Shown here piece by piece: positions 37,838-49,417 of a DNA stretch of 64,000 bases. The position numbers and the translations under genes are program-made. The stretch comes from Rosellinia necatrix (Eukaryota > Ascomycota > Sordariomycetes > Xylariales > Xylariaceae). Where the stretch lies: NCBI GenBank assembly GCA_021209875.1, contig JAGYVD010000003.1, positions 2,976,001-3,040,000 on the forward strand, given 5' to 3'. Under the pieces are notes generated by a model. It ran no database searches. It worked only from the letters and a program-made list of their open reading frames with translations, and was not told where the DNA came from. Within the stretch, counting starts at the first letter, position 1. Each line of letters opens with the position of its first letter.

Positions 37838-37871
37838 TTTTCTTTCGTTTCTTTCGTTTCTTTCGTTTCCC
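37838..37871. repeat. TTTCTTTCG 9-10 bp repeat
   Basis: Three to four copies of TTTCTTTCGT within a pyrimidine-rich stretch. Confidence 0.8.
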
Positions 37872-40835
37872 CAGTGGCCCCGTCTTGTTCATCGCTGAAA
37901 CTACGACGCACCTCTGTGCTCTCCTTCCCGTTCACCTCCCGCCTCTCCCCGCTATGGGACTGCATTACATGTAGCGCTACCTACGGCACCGAACGCTTCA
38001 GGTAGATAGACTTCCGCCGACAACCCCGACAACCTACAACTTTCGACTGGTAAAGGTAAGTACAACCTCCGTAAATTCAACCCGCATACGTGGCATCCGA
38101 GTACCCTTCTAGCTTCTGGGTAGATATACATGTCACACAACACTCCTGAAAATCAACTGGCAAGTTCCGTCCCATGACTCGATATCTGATGTCCATATCG
38201 TATCCTAAGTATCCAGGAGAGGTAGTAGGCACCTACCTTGTGTAGCATTATTCGTTGCATCATCTGCCATTATTGGTTGCCGTCTCATTTCGGTTTCCCA
38301 TAATTATCGTAGGACTTCGACAGCCGAGCTAAAGCAGAGGCGAATCTCTGCTACTGCAGGTGGCGAGGCGAGAATAGACGAGAATGTTGACTTATTTATT
38401 GGTGTATGTATTACAGCAAACAATTCTGAACGGAGGAGCCGCAGAGCATGCCACCTTGCCCACCAACCTGAAGCAGATGAGTGAGTGACTCTCCAACCAG
38501 CGCATTACCTTTGAACATTGCCGGTCGCATCTCAGTGTCAGGGGGCCCGGGTGCTCAATATTGTTTTAGGTGCTATGCCATACTCTATAAATTATAATGC
38601 TTTTGTAAGTTTTGTAGGACCTTTTACTAGATACCGATCTGAGCCACGCCGCCTTTAGCCGGACCACAACCAGCCTGATGGTGAACTTGGATGTATAGTA
38701 CCTACCTATCTACCTACCTACCTACCAGGTAAGTATATTAGACGTTAATAATACTACTAGTTACCAGGTAAGTACTTAAGGTACCAACTGTTTGCTTATG
38801 TTCAGTACAACGCATACAATCTCGTGCCTGATCCGCACCACTGGGTAATAGCGTCATTAGGTTGAAACACTAGATAACTAAGGGTTTTATATCGCAAGCG
38901 CTTGGGGGATCATAGATGCTTGGATACTGTAGGGCTATCCATGAGGGGAGAACAGGTGGTTAGGCGCTCCTAGGCGACCTTAGCGCCTCCCAGGCACTAG
39001 TTATGTGGGCCTAAGGTACTTCTAAGGTTGCATTAGGTACAGGTTCTAAGTTTTGCCACTTTTGAGGCGTGCGATAAATTGGACTTAGCGTATCTGCTGC
39101 TTTTGTAAAAATAAACGGTTCTCATACCTTCACTTGCCGACCGTATTATGAATTACGGAGTCCTTTGGTTTGAATCCAAAGGGCGCCCATTGTTTTTTTT
39201 TTTTTTGTTTTTTTTTTCTTCTTCTTCTTCTTTAATTTAAATCATTCGCATTTTTGCTAGCCGCTTCCCTATGTCCATCCATTTCATTACATGCTTTGGA
39301 GGCCTTCAGTCCTTATATACACCAATATGCCTCTCGAGCTACACTTACACTGTAGGGTAGCTAGTACCTCGCTATGTGCTTTATCTACCTGACATCCCCC
39401 CTATACAGGCACTTTATATCACCTTACATTATGTCATTGACTTTGTGTTATCAGACCAATCCCTCATCCTTTTGTAATATCGTTAAATTCAAGATCCACC
39501 AGCCATTTCGATAGCATCGTCAACATAACCCTCTTTGACTAAAAAAATGGAAGCAGGAAGATAGCTTGGCCACCTGTGTCGAAATCCACTCAATATCGGT
39601 CTGTCGGTACACCACAACCTCTTTCCTCTCTTGGGAGTGTCAGGTGCAGCTATGACGCTGCTAGCTACTACCCAACAACCAGGGTGGTTGTAGTACTGGG
39701 ATTGGCTGTATATAAGGACCTTCGAGAACCCCTTGGGTCTTGAAGGGCTCAGGAATCAATCGTTTACCCTATTGAGCCATAAATACAGCACTTCTACCCA
39801 CCTACTACCTGGGATATAAGCGCAACGTAGAATGGAAATATAATAGCAAAGATAAACATAGGCAAATCCAACCGTACAAAAAGACCTTCTACGTAATATG
39901 TCTTGTTAAGTGATCAGTTCAATCTACCATATGTGTGTATTCAGTATGTGTAACTATATTCAGCATAAGTTATGTATAATGATTCAGTAGTTATGTGTAT
40001 GTATTAAATGCCCTGCGTTTAATAAATGGGAGGCTGACCCAGACGGCCCAGACAAATAGACAGCCATTTCACGACTCATTCAGCTAGTTAAACTTTACAT
40101 GTCCTAGCTCGCATCAGGGCGCTGAAGACCTCATTCATAATGGCATCAATTTCCCGAACGGAAGGCAGGTGTCCATTGTAAGGTTGTCAGCGTCAAGCTG
40201 TTGGATAACAGATTCGTCTCGCACGATTTTGTAACGCAGACCGAAATCCGTTTTGTAATAAAACGGTTCCTCTCTTTATTTCGGTGTATTTACAGTAATA
40301 CGTCTAAGCCATGCAGGTCTGTTTGTCTACCTACGTACACTAGGTAGGTAGCTTATGTAAAAGAGGGTCTAGGCTTGGGCTGGGGGGTTGCTCATTGAAG
40401 ATGCGAACCTTATCCGATATATGCAATTATCAGTATACCTTACGGCTCAATATCGGAATGGGGTCGGTAAGGCAAATTGCCTAACTTTGCCTACCCACGA
40501 AAAAAAGCGGCAACTTGTGAGGGGCTATTCTTTACCTATCGTTGAAATATTGCCCCTCTTGGCCCAAGCGTTTATTCGCAGAGCAGCAGTCACAAAAAAT
40601 CGCGAACGTCAGGAAATTCAACATCGACCGCCCGGCTCCACGGATTTGATTCCGACCACCCCCCCCCCCCTTCCCCAGCCGACCTTTTTGTAATCCACAC
40701 CCGTACGCATTCAAGACGTGGTCGCCGTCTCCTCGACAACCGACGAGAGCACTTTAGCAACAAGAAGCTGAGCAACAAGAAGGCCACCCCTCCGGCTTCC
40801 AGAGATCAGCCCCCAGAGACCAGCCCCCAGGCAAG

Positions 40836-42212
40836 ATGGCGGCTCCCCACCAGCCGCAGCTCGTCTTCGTCGACGGCAGCTTCGAGGAGCTGGCGCAGGA
40901 GATGGCCAACTTCCTCAATGTCGGCGACGATGTCAAGGCCCTCGTCGAAAAGCAACAGAAGAACGAAGTACTCAAAAAGCTCATTATCGCCTCGCCGGCC
41001 CTGCACTCGATTCCAGAGAAAGAGTTTGCCGGCGCGTACAATCTGCTCGTCTACCTCATCCTCCAGAGCGATAATCCGGCCATGTTCCTCCCCCGAGTCT
41101 GCGAAAACCTGACCAAGCCCATCCCGTCGTCTCCCATGAACGGCCCCGGCCTGGCCCTCAATACCCTCACCACCATCTTCAACATGCTAAAGCCCGACGA
41201 CGAGCTCCGGTTTAACGTATTCATGGCTATCTTGCGATTCCTCAAGTTCCACGGCATGTTCGAGAACCTGAAGCCATACCTGAAGAGCCTCGACGACTGG
41301 ATGAACGATTGGGAATCCGAATCAGACGACCGACGCCAGGCATACGAGACCATCGCGGAGATTGCCAATGAAGCCGGCGACGCTTAGTGAGTACCGGCCG
41401 TGTAGTAGACTCGCATGATCATGTGCCTAACATACCTCTTCAACAGCACTACTTACCAATATATCCTAAAGGCGCTACGCACTTTCGATGACGACGAAGT
41501 CAAGTCCGAGGACGCCCAAAAAATTGCCCTCCGTGCGCTAAAAACCGCCCTTCATTCGCCTGCGCAATACGACTTCCAAGATCTCCTCAACGTGCCCTGC
41601 GTGCAAGCCCTTTCCGAAACCCACGCCCCCTACTTTGAGCTGTTGACCATATTCGCCGAAAAGGATTTAGAAGACTACAACCAGTTCAGAGAGGAACATG
41701 ACGGCTTCGTCGAGAAGGAGAACCTAGACCTTGAGAAGCTACAGACCAAAATGCGACTCCTCACATTCACCTCATTAGCCGCACGAACGCAAACACGCGA
41801 GATCCCCTACGATGAAATTGCAGAGGCGCTACAGATCTCGACGGAAGAGGTGGAATTATGGGTAATCGACGTGATTCGCGCCCAGCTGGTCGAAGGCAGA
41901 ATGTCACAGCAAAAGAAGGTGTTCCTAGTTCATCGAACAACGTACAGGGTCTTCGGTGAGAAGCAGTGGCGGCAGTTAGGCGACCTCGTCGACACATGGC
42001 GAGAGACATTGGCCAAAGTGGCTACCACGCTTCGCAAGGAGCAGGCAGGGCTCGAGGCCCAGAAGAAACGCGACCTGGAGGAGGTCGAGCGGAAGCTAGC
42101 AAACACAGGGGTCGGCTCTGGACCCGGGGATCGGCGACGGGGCGATAGGGGAGACCGTGGGGAACGGAGTGAACGCATGCCCCGCAAAGAGCGAACCGAT
42201 GATGACGACTAG
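40836..42212 (+). CDS. eIF3m: Translation initiation factor eIF3 subunit M
   Basis: Exons 40836-41386 and 41447-42212 give 438 aa; the 60-nt intron splits a Tyr codon after GDA. eIF3m is a PCI-domain subunit of the eIF3 complex, which recruits mRNA to the 40S ribosome in the cytoplasm. The N-terminal half is helical-repeat sequence ([50 protein letters not shown]). The PCI/winged-helix part is about residues 210-375, with [19 protein letters not shown] and [19 protein letters not shown] charged coiled tail ([18 protein letters not shown]) ends in a basic Arg/Gly/Asp-rich stretch. Length and layout are normal for fungi. It is convergent with the UMP-CMP kinase gene. Confidence 0.96.
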
Positions 42213-42737
42213 ATGACTGACTCTTTTCTCCGCCTTTTGTTTCGGGTCTCAGCTCGGTCGATTGCATAGGGAAGGTCACTCGGCGTACGGCATGGCGATG
42301 TGGAGAAAAAGGCTTTGTTGTAATAAATTATGCGAGTTTCGACCGCGGCACTATGGGGGTATACTGGGATATATCCTCTGCCCCTCTCTTCTCCCCCCTT
42401 CACACTTGACGAGAGGCCGTCTTTCGATGTAGAGGGCCACATACCACCTCGTCTTGGTCGTCGTCGAACTCCGATACAGTATAGATGCTGGTTGAAGTCG
42501 TAGAATACACGCACACACACCAGAACCCAAGTACAAGGAGTGGGAGTTGCCCAATTTCTATATTATTGGAATTGCGAAACGCTATCTACACCATCAACCT
42601 AGTATTACAATGCCGCGCTTGAATACTTCTATGGTGAATTCCCTAGCGTCTATCTATGTGTATCGTCCTCTATGCCCAATCTGCCTGCCTTTTCGCTGTT
42701 ACATAGGTATGTCAGGCCAGGGGTTTCTCTTCTTTTT

Positions 42738-42769
<32 letters not shown>

Positions 42770-42917
42770 CTCATCCTCTTCCTTTTCAGCCCACCCAGCC
42801 CCGAGTCGCTGTAGTTCGTATCGCCCCCCCCCTACCCCACCTCCCTCCCCGGCCCGGCCCCATCACGGGGACGTGGGACGGGGACATTTCTTGGTCCCCC
42901 CCCCCTCACCCCTCCTC
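42213..42917. other. Convergent 3' region with CT-rich tract
   Basis: No gene seen. It contains a CCTCTT-type pyrimidine microsatellite (about 42727-42788) and C runs near 42826 and 42897, next to the UMP-CMP kinase 3' end. Confidence 0.55.
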
Positions 42918-43623
42918 TTAGAAACGGTCACCAAGCCGCTCGGCGAGCTCGGCCTGGGTGGCGCGGTAGACGTCGTCGGGGGGGCGCGTCGGCGCGGACG
43001 CGGGCGACGCGGCGCTGGGCGTCGTAGTAGTCGACGACGGGCATGCTGGTCTCGACGAAGGTGCGGAAGCGCTTGCGGATGCTGTCGGCGTTATCGTCGG
43101 CGCGGCCCGAGGTCTTGCCGCGCTCGAGGAGGCGGCGCTCGAGCTCGCGCTCCGGGCAGTCGTAGAAGAGCACGAACCGGGCCGGGCACACGGCCTCCTC
43201 GAACCGCACCGCCTGGTCGAACTTGCGCGGGAAGCCGTCGATGAGAAACTTGCCCTTCAGGGTCGCGTCGTCGGTAGTGGTAGTGGTGGTGGTGTCGGTG
43301 GTGTCGGTGGTGGTGGTAGTAGTGCTGGTGGACATGGCGTCGCGCATGGCGTTCTCGAGAAGTGCGATCGTCACTTCCATCGGCACGATCAGCCCGTTCT
43401 TGATGTAGTCCTTGATCAGCTCCCCGTACTGGCTGCCGGCGCGGTCCTGCTCCGCCCGCAGCAGGTCGCCCGCCGACAGGTGCGTGAACCCGTACGCCGC
43501 CACGAGCCGCGCGCACTGCGTGCCCTTGCCCGCGCCCGGGCCGCCCAGCACGAAGAGCACCGTCACGTTGTCCGCCGAGAAGACCGGCGCCGTGCGGCTC
43601 TTCAGATCATCGATGGCAGGCAT
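42918..43623 (-). CDS. URA6: UMP-CMP (uridylate) kinase; frame broken at a G7 run near the 3' end
   Basis: Single exon. The enzyme phosphorylates UMP and CMP with ATP in pyrimidine nucleotide synthesis. Visible: P-loop GGPGAGKGTQ (27-36), NMP-binding HLSAGDLLRAE, IDGFPRKFDQA (128-138) and lid ERGKTSGRADDN, followed by SIRKRFRTF. As given, the frame leaves the family sequence after VARVRADAPP and stops at 42928. Removing one base from the 7-base run 42978-42984 gives DDVYRATQAELAE and a stop at 42918, for 234 aa, which matches the family C terminus. This is most likely a sequencing error. An unusual Thr/Asp insert (residues about 98-122), encoded by a GGT/GTC-type repeat, sits between the NMP-binding helix and FLIDGFPR. 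The start has no mitochondrial presequence. Confidence 0.93.
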
Positions 43624-45338
43624 TGTTTTTTTTTTTTTGCTTGTGATCAGGGAGGTGGGGTTGGAGGGGTTTGGGGGCTTTCTTTTCTTTTTTTTCTTAT
43701 AGTCAAATGCCTGTCTGTCTGTCTGTCTGTCTGTACGTGTGTATGTATGTGTCTGTATGTATGTATGTATCATACGTATGTATGCGGGTTTCTCTCTGTC
43801 CCACCTTCTCTTTGCTTTCTCTCAAACTGTTGTGAAACGTTTATTGATAGTCGATCAAAGCGAAGAAATATCCTCCCCGCCCCTTTGTTTTTTATTAAAA
43901 AAAAATAATAATAAAAAAAGAGGGAAAAATCACGGCAAAGTCGTCGCTTGTCGTAAGATCAGAGGGGTGATGGGTGGATGGATGGCTGTTCGGGTCAGGG
44001 GGATGACAGGCAGATGAGGGATGGCTGGGCTCCCGATTCACGACAAGACCACGCAGGTTCAGAGCTGAGGGACTGATAAGATCAGGTGGTACACTCAATA
44101 GATAAGTCAAGCAACCACGAGGGAAAAGGGTGTCCAGTTGAATTGAGGCAAAAAAAAGGCTTCTCACTTAAAACAGGAAGGATATTCATTATATTCTCCC
44201 GTCATAGGTCATACCTACCTAAGGCATGTACTACATAGGTACCTACTTAACTAGGTAGTTACAGTACCCAGTTACAGTACCTACCCTAGGTGCCTACCTG
44301 GCAGGGGGTACGCAAGTATGCTAGGTATGTACCTACTTCCAGCCAAAAAAAAAAAAAAATGTCCCACAGCAGTTCGTTAGCTCGACGCAACCGTTGTTTA
44401 ACTCGCTGCAAAATGCAAATGCAAAGGCCCCTCCCCCCACTTTCCCGCCATCCACGCCATGGCGCTGGCCTGCCGTCAATGCTCCCCTTATTAAAAGATA
44501 TGAAATTGCCATTGCCTCCTTATCATGGCAGGGAACGAGGGTGGCCGACCCGGTACGCACGTACTTGTATGTAGTAAGTGGTTATTGGTAGGGAGGCATC
44601 GCTTAATGTACTTCAAGCGTCGAGGTGAAATATTCCCCACATCAGAGAAAGGGGCAAAAGGCCTCGTCTCAACTAGAAAGGGGGAGTTGTTTGCTTGGAC
44701 TCTCGTAATCGTGCCGGATTGGGTTGTTAGTTCCTAGCGGACTAGATAGTGCGTATACCGAGCATTAGGTAGGTACCAAGTATACCGTTAAGCTCTACCT
44801 AACTGGAATGTGGAATGATGGGACCGTTTTGCCCGTTGTGGCAATCTATCGTTTTCGGCGACCTCTGGCTATTTTTCTAGACCGTATCCATCAGAGGTAG
44901 GTAACCAAGCAACTTACTCTGTACACCCATCCTTGTGCATATACTATAGGTTTTTGGTAGGTAGGTACCTACCTGTACCTACCTAAGCAGTTATGGGTGC
45001 CAGGCCTTAGATAGGTAGGTAGTGTATTCGAGGCATGGTATTTCCACAACCCAGGTTTTGATGCATAGCATACCACAGCAGTAGTACTAAGCAATACGAA
45101 TACATGTATACATACATACATGCATACATACATATATGGAAAGGTTATATATAAACTTACATCAATTAAACTTCGGATTCCTTGTATGTACATGATATGC
45201 ATCATTGCTCAATGCATTGAGGTCTATTTGTCCCAGTCGGCACGCGGGTATGTCGTATCCTTCCCGCAGCGCAGCCATGCAGTCAGCCAGGGCTTTGTTC
45301 GGGAGTGGCGTGTGCCCGAGCGTAGGTGATGGACGGTT
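43624..45338. other. Gene-free region with repeats
   Basis: No gene supported. It holds the UMP-CMP kinase leader with poly-T/A tracts and TGTC and TATG tetranucleotide repeats (about 43710-43785), dense CCTA/TAGG motifs (44206-44340 and 44950-45020), an A14 run near 44346 and an ATAC repeat near 45108-45140. Confidence 0.55.
43710..43785. repeat. TGTC and TATG tetranucleotide repeats
   Basis: Six TGTC units followed by interrupted TATG units, in the probable 5' leader of the UMP-CMP kinase (minus strand). Confidence 0.85.
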
Positions 45339-45714
45339 TTACTTGTTAGGAATCTCATTGCGTGCGATGGGGGCGCGACTAATACCATCCATATGAGTGC
45401 CCGACAACTGGCTCTTCGGTTTCTCCCCTCTCGTCGTGGCTCGCTGGAAACCCCGACGGATGGAGGATGTATGGTGGTCTGATAGGAACTTACCCTTGGC
45501 CAGCCCTTGACTTGCTCACATACGCAAAAGCGCCTGTTCCGACGATAATGATGGCTAGGAACGGCCAGAACTTGACGGTGGCGGTGGATCCTCGCGGTGG
45601 CTGCGAGCTGTATCCCCTCCGTGGCGTCGCCGAGCCCATGGCGCTTGTTCTACTAGCTGGCAGTCTAGCCATCGTGGAGGGAGATCTTGTTGTGCTGGTT
45701 GCGAATGTGGCCAT
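45339..45714 (-). CDS. Small single-span membrane protein, unknown function (probably mitochondrial)
   Basis: Exon 1 is 45714-45494 and ends at a perfect donor (G|GTAAGT). The second exon ends at the stop at 45339. Frame allows an acceptor at 45430 (103 aa; exon 2 starts 45429) or a later one near 45411; neither is a strong consensus, so the junction is uncertain. The N terminus is Ser/Thr/Arg-rich without acidic residues, like a mitochondrial presequence, followed by one span (FWPFLAIIIVGTGAFAYV, about 50-67), a short basic segment SKSRAG and a hydrophilic tail ending RNEIPNK. This layout fits a small inner-membrane or assembly protein. No family is recognised. Confidence 0.58.
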
Positions 45715-47794
45715 TTCGGTGCGTCGTGATCAGGTCCGAATTACACCCAGCGAAGAAGACTATGAGGACGAGTTACGGAGCCGTCAATGCGGACGTGTTT
45801 GTGGGGGGGGCCGTCGATGATGATTAAAAATCGATGGAAAGTAAAGATGAAATAAAATCATAGATATAAATTGCCCAGTATTCGGGACTAAGGACGGATT
45901 GCACATCAGCCTTTTCTTCTTGAGCCGCCTCGAGCTTTAGCGCACATGATGTGGGCCACATCTGCCGAAGTAGGCAGTGTGCATGGCAAACTCGAGTTGC
46001 CAGCTGTCAACGCTCGTCCAGTTGGTACACTCCTTAGCGAACAGAGAGGTTTTAGTTTTAAACCGGTAATTAGCTGATGACTATTCCCCTTTCAAAACGG
46101 GTTCGTTCCTTGTGGCCGACTTCCTGGGAAGGGAAGTCGATCCATCCCTTCTTACACGGAACATATTACAAACAAATGCCTTATTACCGGTAACTTGGAC
46201 CCTTCAATATTACTGCGAATACGATTTGGTATCGTCACAATCGCGTCGGTTGAGCTTTGTCCGTGATCCCAGTAATTACGTTATAATTATCCCATCTATG
46301 ACTGCTCCTGATCTTAATCGCCGTGCAATTCGGTATCAAGTTGTGTACTTGGCCAAATTGGTGTGCGGCCCTCGCTGCTCTATTAGCTCATGGAAAGACT
46401 GGCGAGCCACTCGAGACACGTACCGCATTTCCAGATGGCCATGCATCCGTGGTATTTCCCAGGAAAGCCGTAGCATGACTTCTGGGCCACGCGTAAAGAC
46501 GATACCAATGATGTGACGCTCCTTCGCGAAGCTTGAGTCTTGGGACACAACGCTTCCGGAGTCACTAAGCTGGATCTCTAAAAAGCGTTGGTCTCCTTGA
46601 CCACAGTTGGCAAAAACGTCGTCCGATTTTACATCTATAAAGCAGATTATAACCCAGAGAAGATGCATAGCCATGGTAAAGACTAACGACATACCTGTGT
46701 AGACCAGACCATCTTTGTGGAGGACCCTAAGGGCTTTGAGGATACCCTTGGCTGGCTGCTTGCTTGATTTCGGGGAGTGTCAGCCGCTTATTTTTCGATT
46801 CCGTTAGGAGCTCACTGTCCAGATACCTCATAATTTCTCAAAACGCCATATATCACTCTGAACTCTGTGAAAGCTCCAGTCAGTTGTCCAGACTACAATA
46901 AGAGCAGGTTGCGCCGATGGCTTGTCTCAACAAGCTGAGGACGGCTAGTAAAAGCGCCCGCACACATTCGATTCCAACTTAGGTAGTTCGTCTAAGCCAC
47001 CATGGGGTCTCCCTCCCGCAATAAAGCGTTGGCGAACAACAACCTGCGGCCCACAAGACCAGCTGATATTCAATGCGCATATATAGCCACGAGTTAGCGC
47101 AGTGACACTCTGCAAATATCTCTCAACAAGTCTTCTAAAAATACTCACCAAAAATATTCTCCCGTATAATCATAGTACCTAGGCGAGGTTGAAGCCAGCC
47201 AAATCTAAATCACGCTACTTACAAGGTAGTATATAGGCGGTAGAGTGATTATGGTGAAACGAACCCAACGTAACTCACTTAGAGCACATGTACCAGGTGG
47301 GTAGGCAATTCATAATCAAAGGCACATCTACCAAGAGAGATGGATCTATTGGTGTTGGGGCTGAGATTAGCTTTCATGCGAGGAGAATTATTGATATTTG
47401 ACTGTCAGTCATAGAAAAGATATAGTGCATAGATGTGGTATCTGTTTTGGATATATAATAATTACACTTGAATGAATCAAATATATGGATATACAAGTAG
47501 TCGCTTTGCCAACCGATTGGTCAGGCCATGAAGGTATCTCTTTCCCGTCCCAAAAAATTTAATCCAAAATGACACCGTCAAAACGCCGCGCGCAGAGTCT
47601 CCCGCTCAAATTGTTCGCGCGTGGGTATATCATCGCGAGAAAGAGCAACAGATCCGCAACCACCAACCTACAGCGGGCATAGGAACCACGGCTGCACAGA
47701 AGAAATCATATCACCAGGTCGTTCACTCGTCCACTCATGCCGTTCTTTCCATCTTGCTCACGTTATCCGTTCCCACCTCATGGATATCACAATA
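45715..47794. other. Gene-poor region carrying a kinase relic
   Basis: Apart from the decayed protein kinase at about 46.4-46.9 kb, I see no gene. An open minus-strand stretch at 46945-47151 lies upstream of the relic and could be more of it, but no kinase motif is recognisable. Confidence 0.5.
46380..46860 (-). pseudogene. Degraded protein kinase
   Basis: On the minus strand a chain of kinase-like segments survives in different frames: MRYLDSELLTESKNKRLTL, then after a one-base shift ILKALRVLHKDGLVYT, then a GT-AG intron (donor GTATGT, about 46698; acceptor TTATAG) and DVKSDDVFANCGQGDQRF, LSDSGSVVSQD, HIIGIVFTRGPEVMLRLSW, then another shift and TTDAWPSGNAV. These match, in order, the region before the catalytic loop, the catalytic loop (usual H-x-D-x-K-x-x-N), the DFG region, the activation segment ending in S/G-PE, and the D-x-W-S-x-G segment. 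The catalytic His is Tyr and the Asn is Asp. With at least two frameshifts and lost key residues it is not functional. The ends are unclear and the ATP lobe is not seen. Confidence 0.62.
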
Positions 47795-49417
47795 TCACCT
47801 CGACGAATGCCCGAAAGTTGCTTGTGAAGGTGGCGGGCTTTTAACAACAGCGTCCGCGTAAGCTCCGGGTATTGGCACAGCATCATATTGCTGTTCGCCA
47901 GGCGCCGCGGCAGTGAAGCTGCTTTCGGGAGGAGATGTAGTGACAGGGCCGCTGAGAGGGCTCTGTGCAACCTTGGGGGTGGCTGAGCGCGCTTTGCTAG
48001 GCGGGGCCTGCAATTTGAAGGGCTTCTCGACGGGTTTGGTATCATGAGCCTGGCTCGTGAATGCGGACTTGGGTTCAGCAGTCTGGGTGCCGGGGGTGAA
48101 GCTCGGCCCCCCAGATATCTCGGAAAGTGAGTTGTAGGTCGATGGGGGGAATCGCGGTGACATTGCGTATTGCGAGAAAGAGGGTGACTTGGGGCCGAAG
48201 CCGGGTGTGTTGGGGGCCGATTGCGAGCGCAGCTGCGCCAGGTAAAGATCGGAGCGGGCGCGGTCACGCATGTCCATTGACTTGGTCAACTTGCGCTTTG
48301 TGATGTATCGATAGAAGACAACGCTGTAGAGCGTAATCGTAAAGACATCGAGGACGATTTCGATCAGGGCGCAAATCAGCGACCAATTCTATGGGAACAA
48401 GCTAATTAGCAACTGGCAGTAATCACGGCTTTTACCGAGCCATGGAGGGGAATCTGAACCCACCTGAAGCCGACAGACAAGGGCATAGTCAATCTTTTCC
48501 GAGAAGACCTCAGCTCTCTTGTTTTCGACGCAAGACCACCCCCACATGTCCTTGTTGTTGCTGTTGTTGCGGGTGAACTGAAGGATGCCGGCAGCGGCAG
48601 CCCACAAGACGGAAGAAGCAATGAACCAGCCAACTGCAAATAGCGTGTAGTAAACGCCAACTTTTTCGGCTCGGTGATGGCCTCCTCTGAGATAACCGAT
48701 GAAAATGAGGATACAGAGTAGAAGATTGACGCCGGATACTGAAAGGACGACAATCTGAGGCCACAATTGTGTGTTTTCGGCCCACGGTGGTAGACCACTT
48801 TGTGCCGCAAGGTGACTTGTCGAACGGAAGATGTTGAAAGAAACTGCAAGCAGCGAAATGATAATCAAGCTGCAGCTGAAACTAATTCCTCGGAGGGCGA
48901 ATTTTGCCATTCTAACCCTATACTTAAGGCCCTACATGATAGTTAGTAAAATAGTGCAGATCTCTTTCTGCTGACTATTAGAACTCACCACGTCCTTCCT
49001 TTGCGCCGCCTCGGTGTCCTTTTCTCTGGCCTCGAGTATATCCTCCTCTCTGAATGTCGGACTCAGAGGATTCTCTAATTTCCTGGCGGGCGTGCCAGGC
49101 ACTCTCATAGCGCTCTTTAGTGGCGACTTCGGGGTCATAGGCATGTTCACTGTCTGTGTCCGCGTATCATCATTGATATATCCAAAACCCACATCAGCTG
49201 GCTGGGCTTGGACGCCTTGTGTAATTTCATCTGGGCCGACAAATGGATTGCTCGTCTGTGGCTCAATTGGCGAGTGAACTGTGGTAGCCTCTGCAAACCT
49301 GGGAGTCCTCGGCGGTTTTAGTGACGATGTGGTGGTAAACGATCCATTTGTTGATGATGAACGCGAAGGCGTCAGGTTGAGAGCGGCAGGACGCCTCTTC
49401 TCATCCTGCGACGCCAT
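47795..49417 (-). CDS. Four-span (MARVEL-like) membrane protein with long cytosolic tails
   Basis: Exons 49417-48989, 48931-48464 and 48388-47795 give 496 aa; both introns fall between codons. Residues 1 to about 145 are hydrophilic and Ser/Thr/Pro-rich (LKPPRTPRFAEATTVHSP, MTPKSPLKSAM). Four spans follow: ISFSCSLIIISLLAVSFNIF, IVVLSVSGVNLLLCILIFIG, LFAVGWFIASSVLWAAAAG and a fourth starting WSLICALIEIVLDVFTITLY. The loop between spans 3 and 4 carries WGWSCVENKR. The C-terminal tail (about 170 residues) is Ser/Pro-rich with repeated SP sites, suggesting phosphorylation. The topology fits a plasma-membrane or eisosome-type tetraspan protein. The family is common in filamentous ascomycetes but I cannot name a function. 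Confidence 0.86.

Larger units (their letters stand above)
35682..40835. other. Long gene-poor region
   Basis: Apart from one weak candidate near 36.4-37.0 kb and a possible Pol III unit near 39.1 kb, nothing supportable is seen. It contains four minisatellites at 37.0-37.9 kb, CCTA/TAGG clusters (38695-38775, 40326-40352), a T14 run near 39193 and, at the end, the eIF3m promoter with a C run near 40659. Confidence 0.5.

Noticed and set aside
46112..46516. Plus-strand 134-residue frame
   Set aside because: It is partly antisense to the kinase relic and shows no domain.
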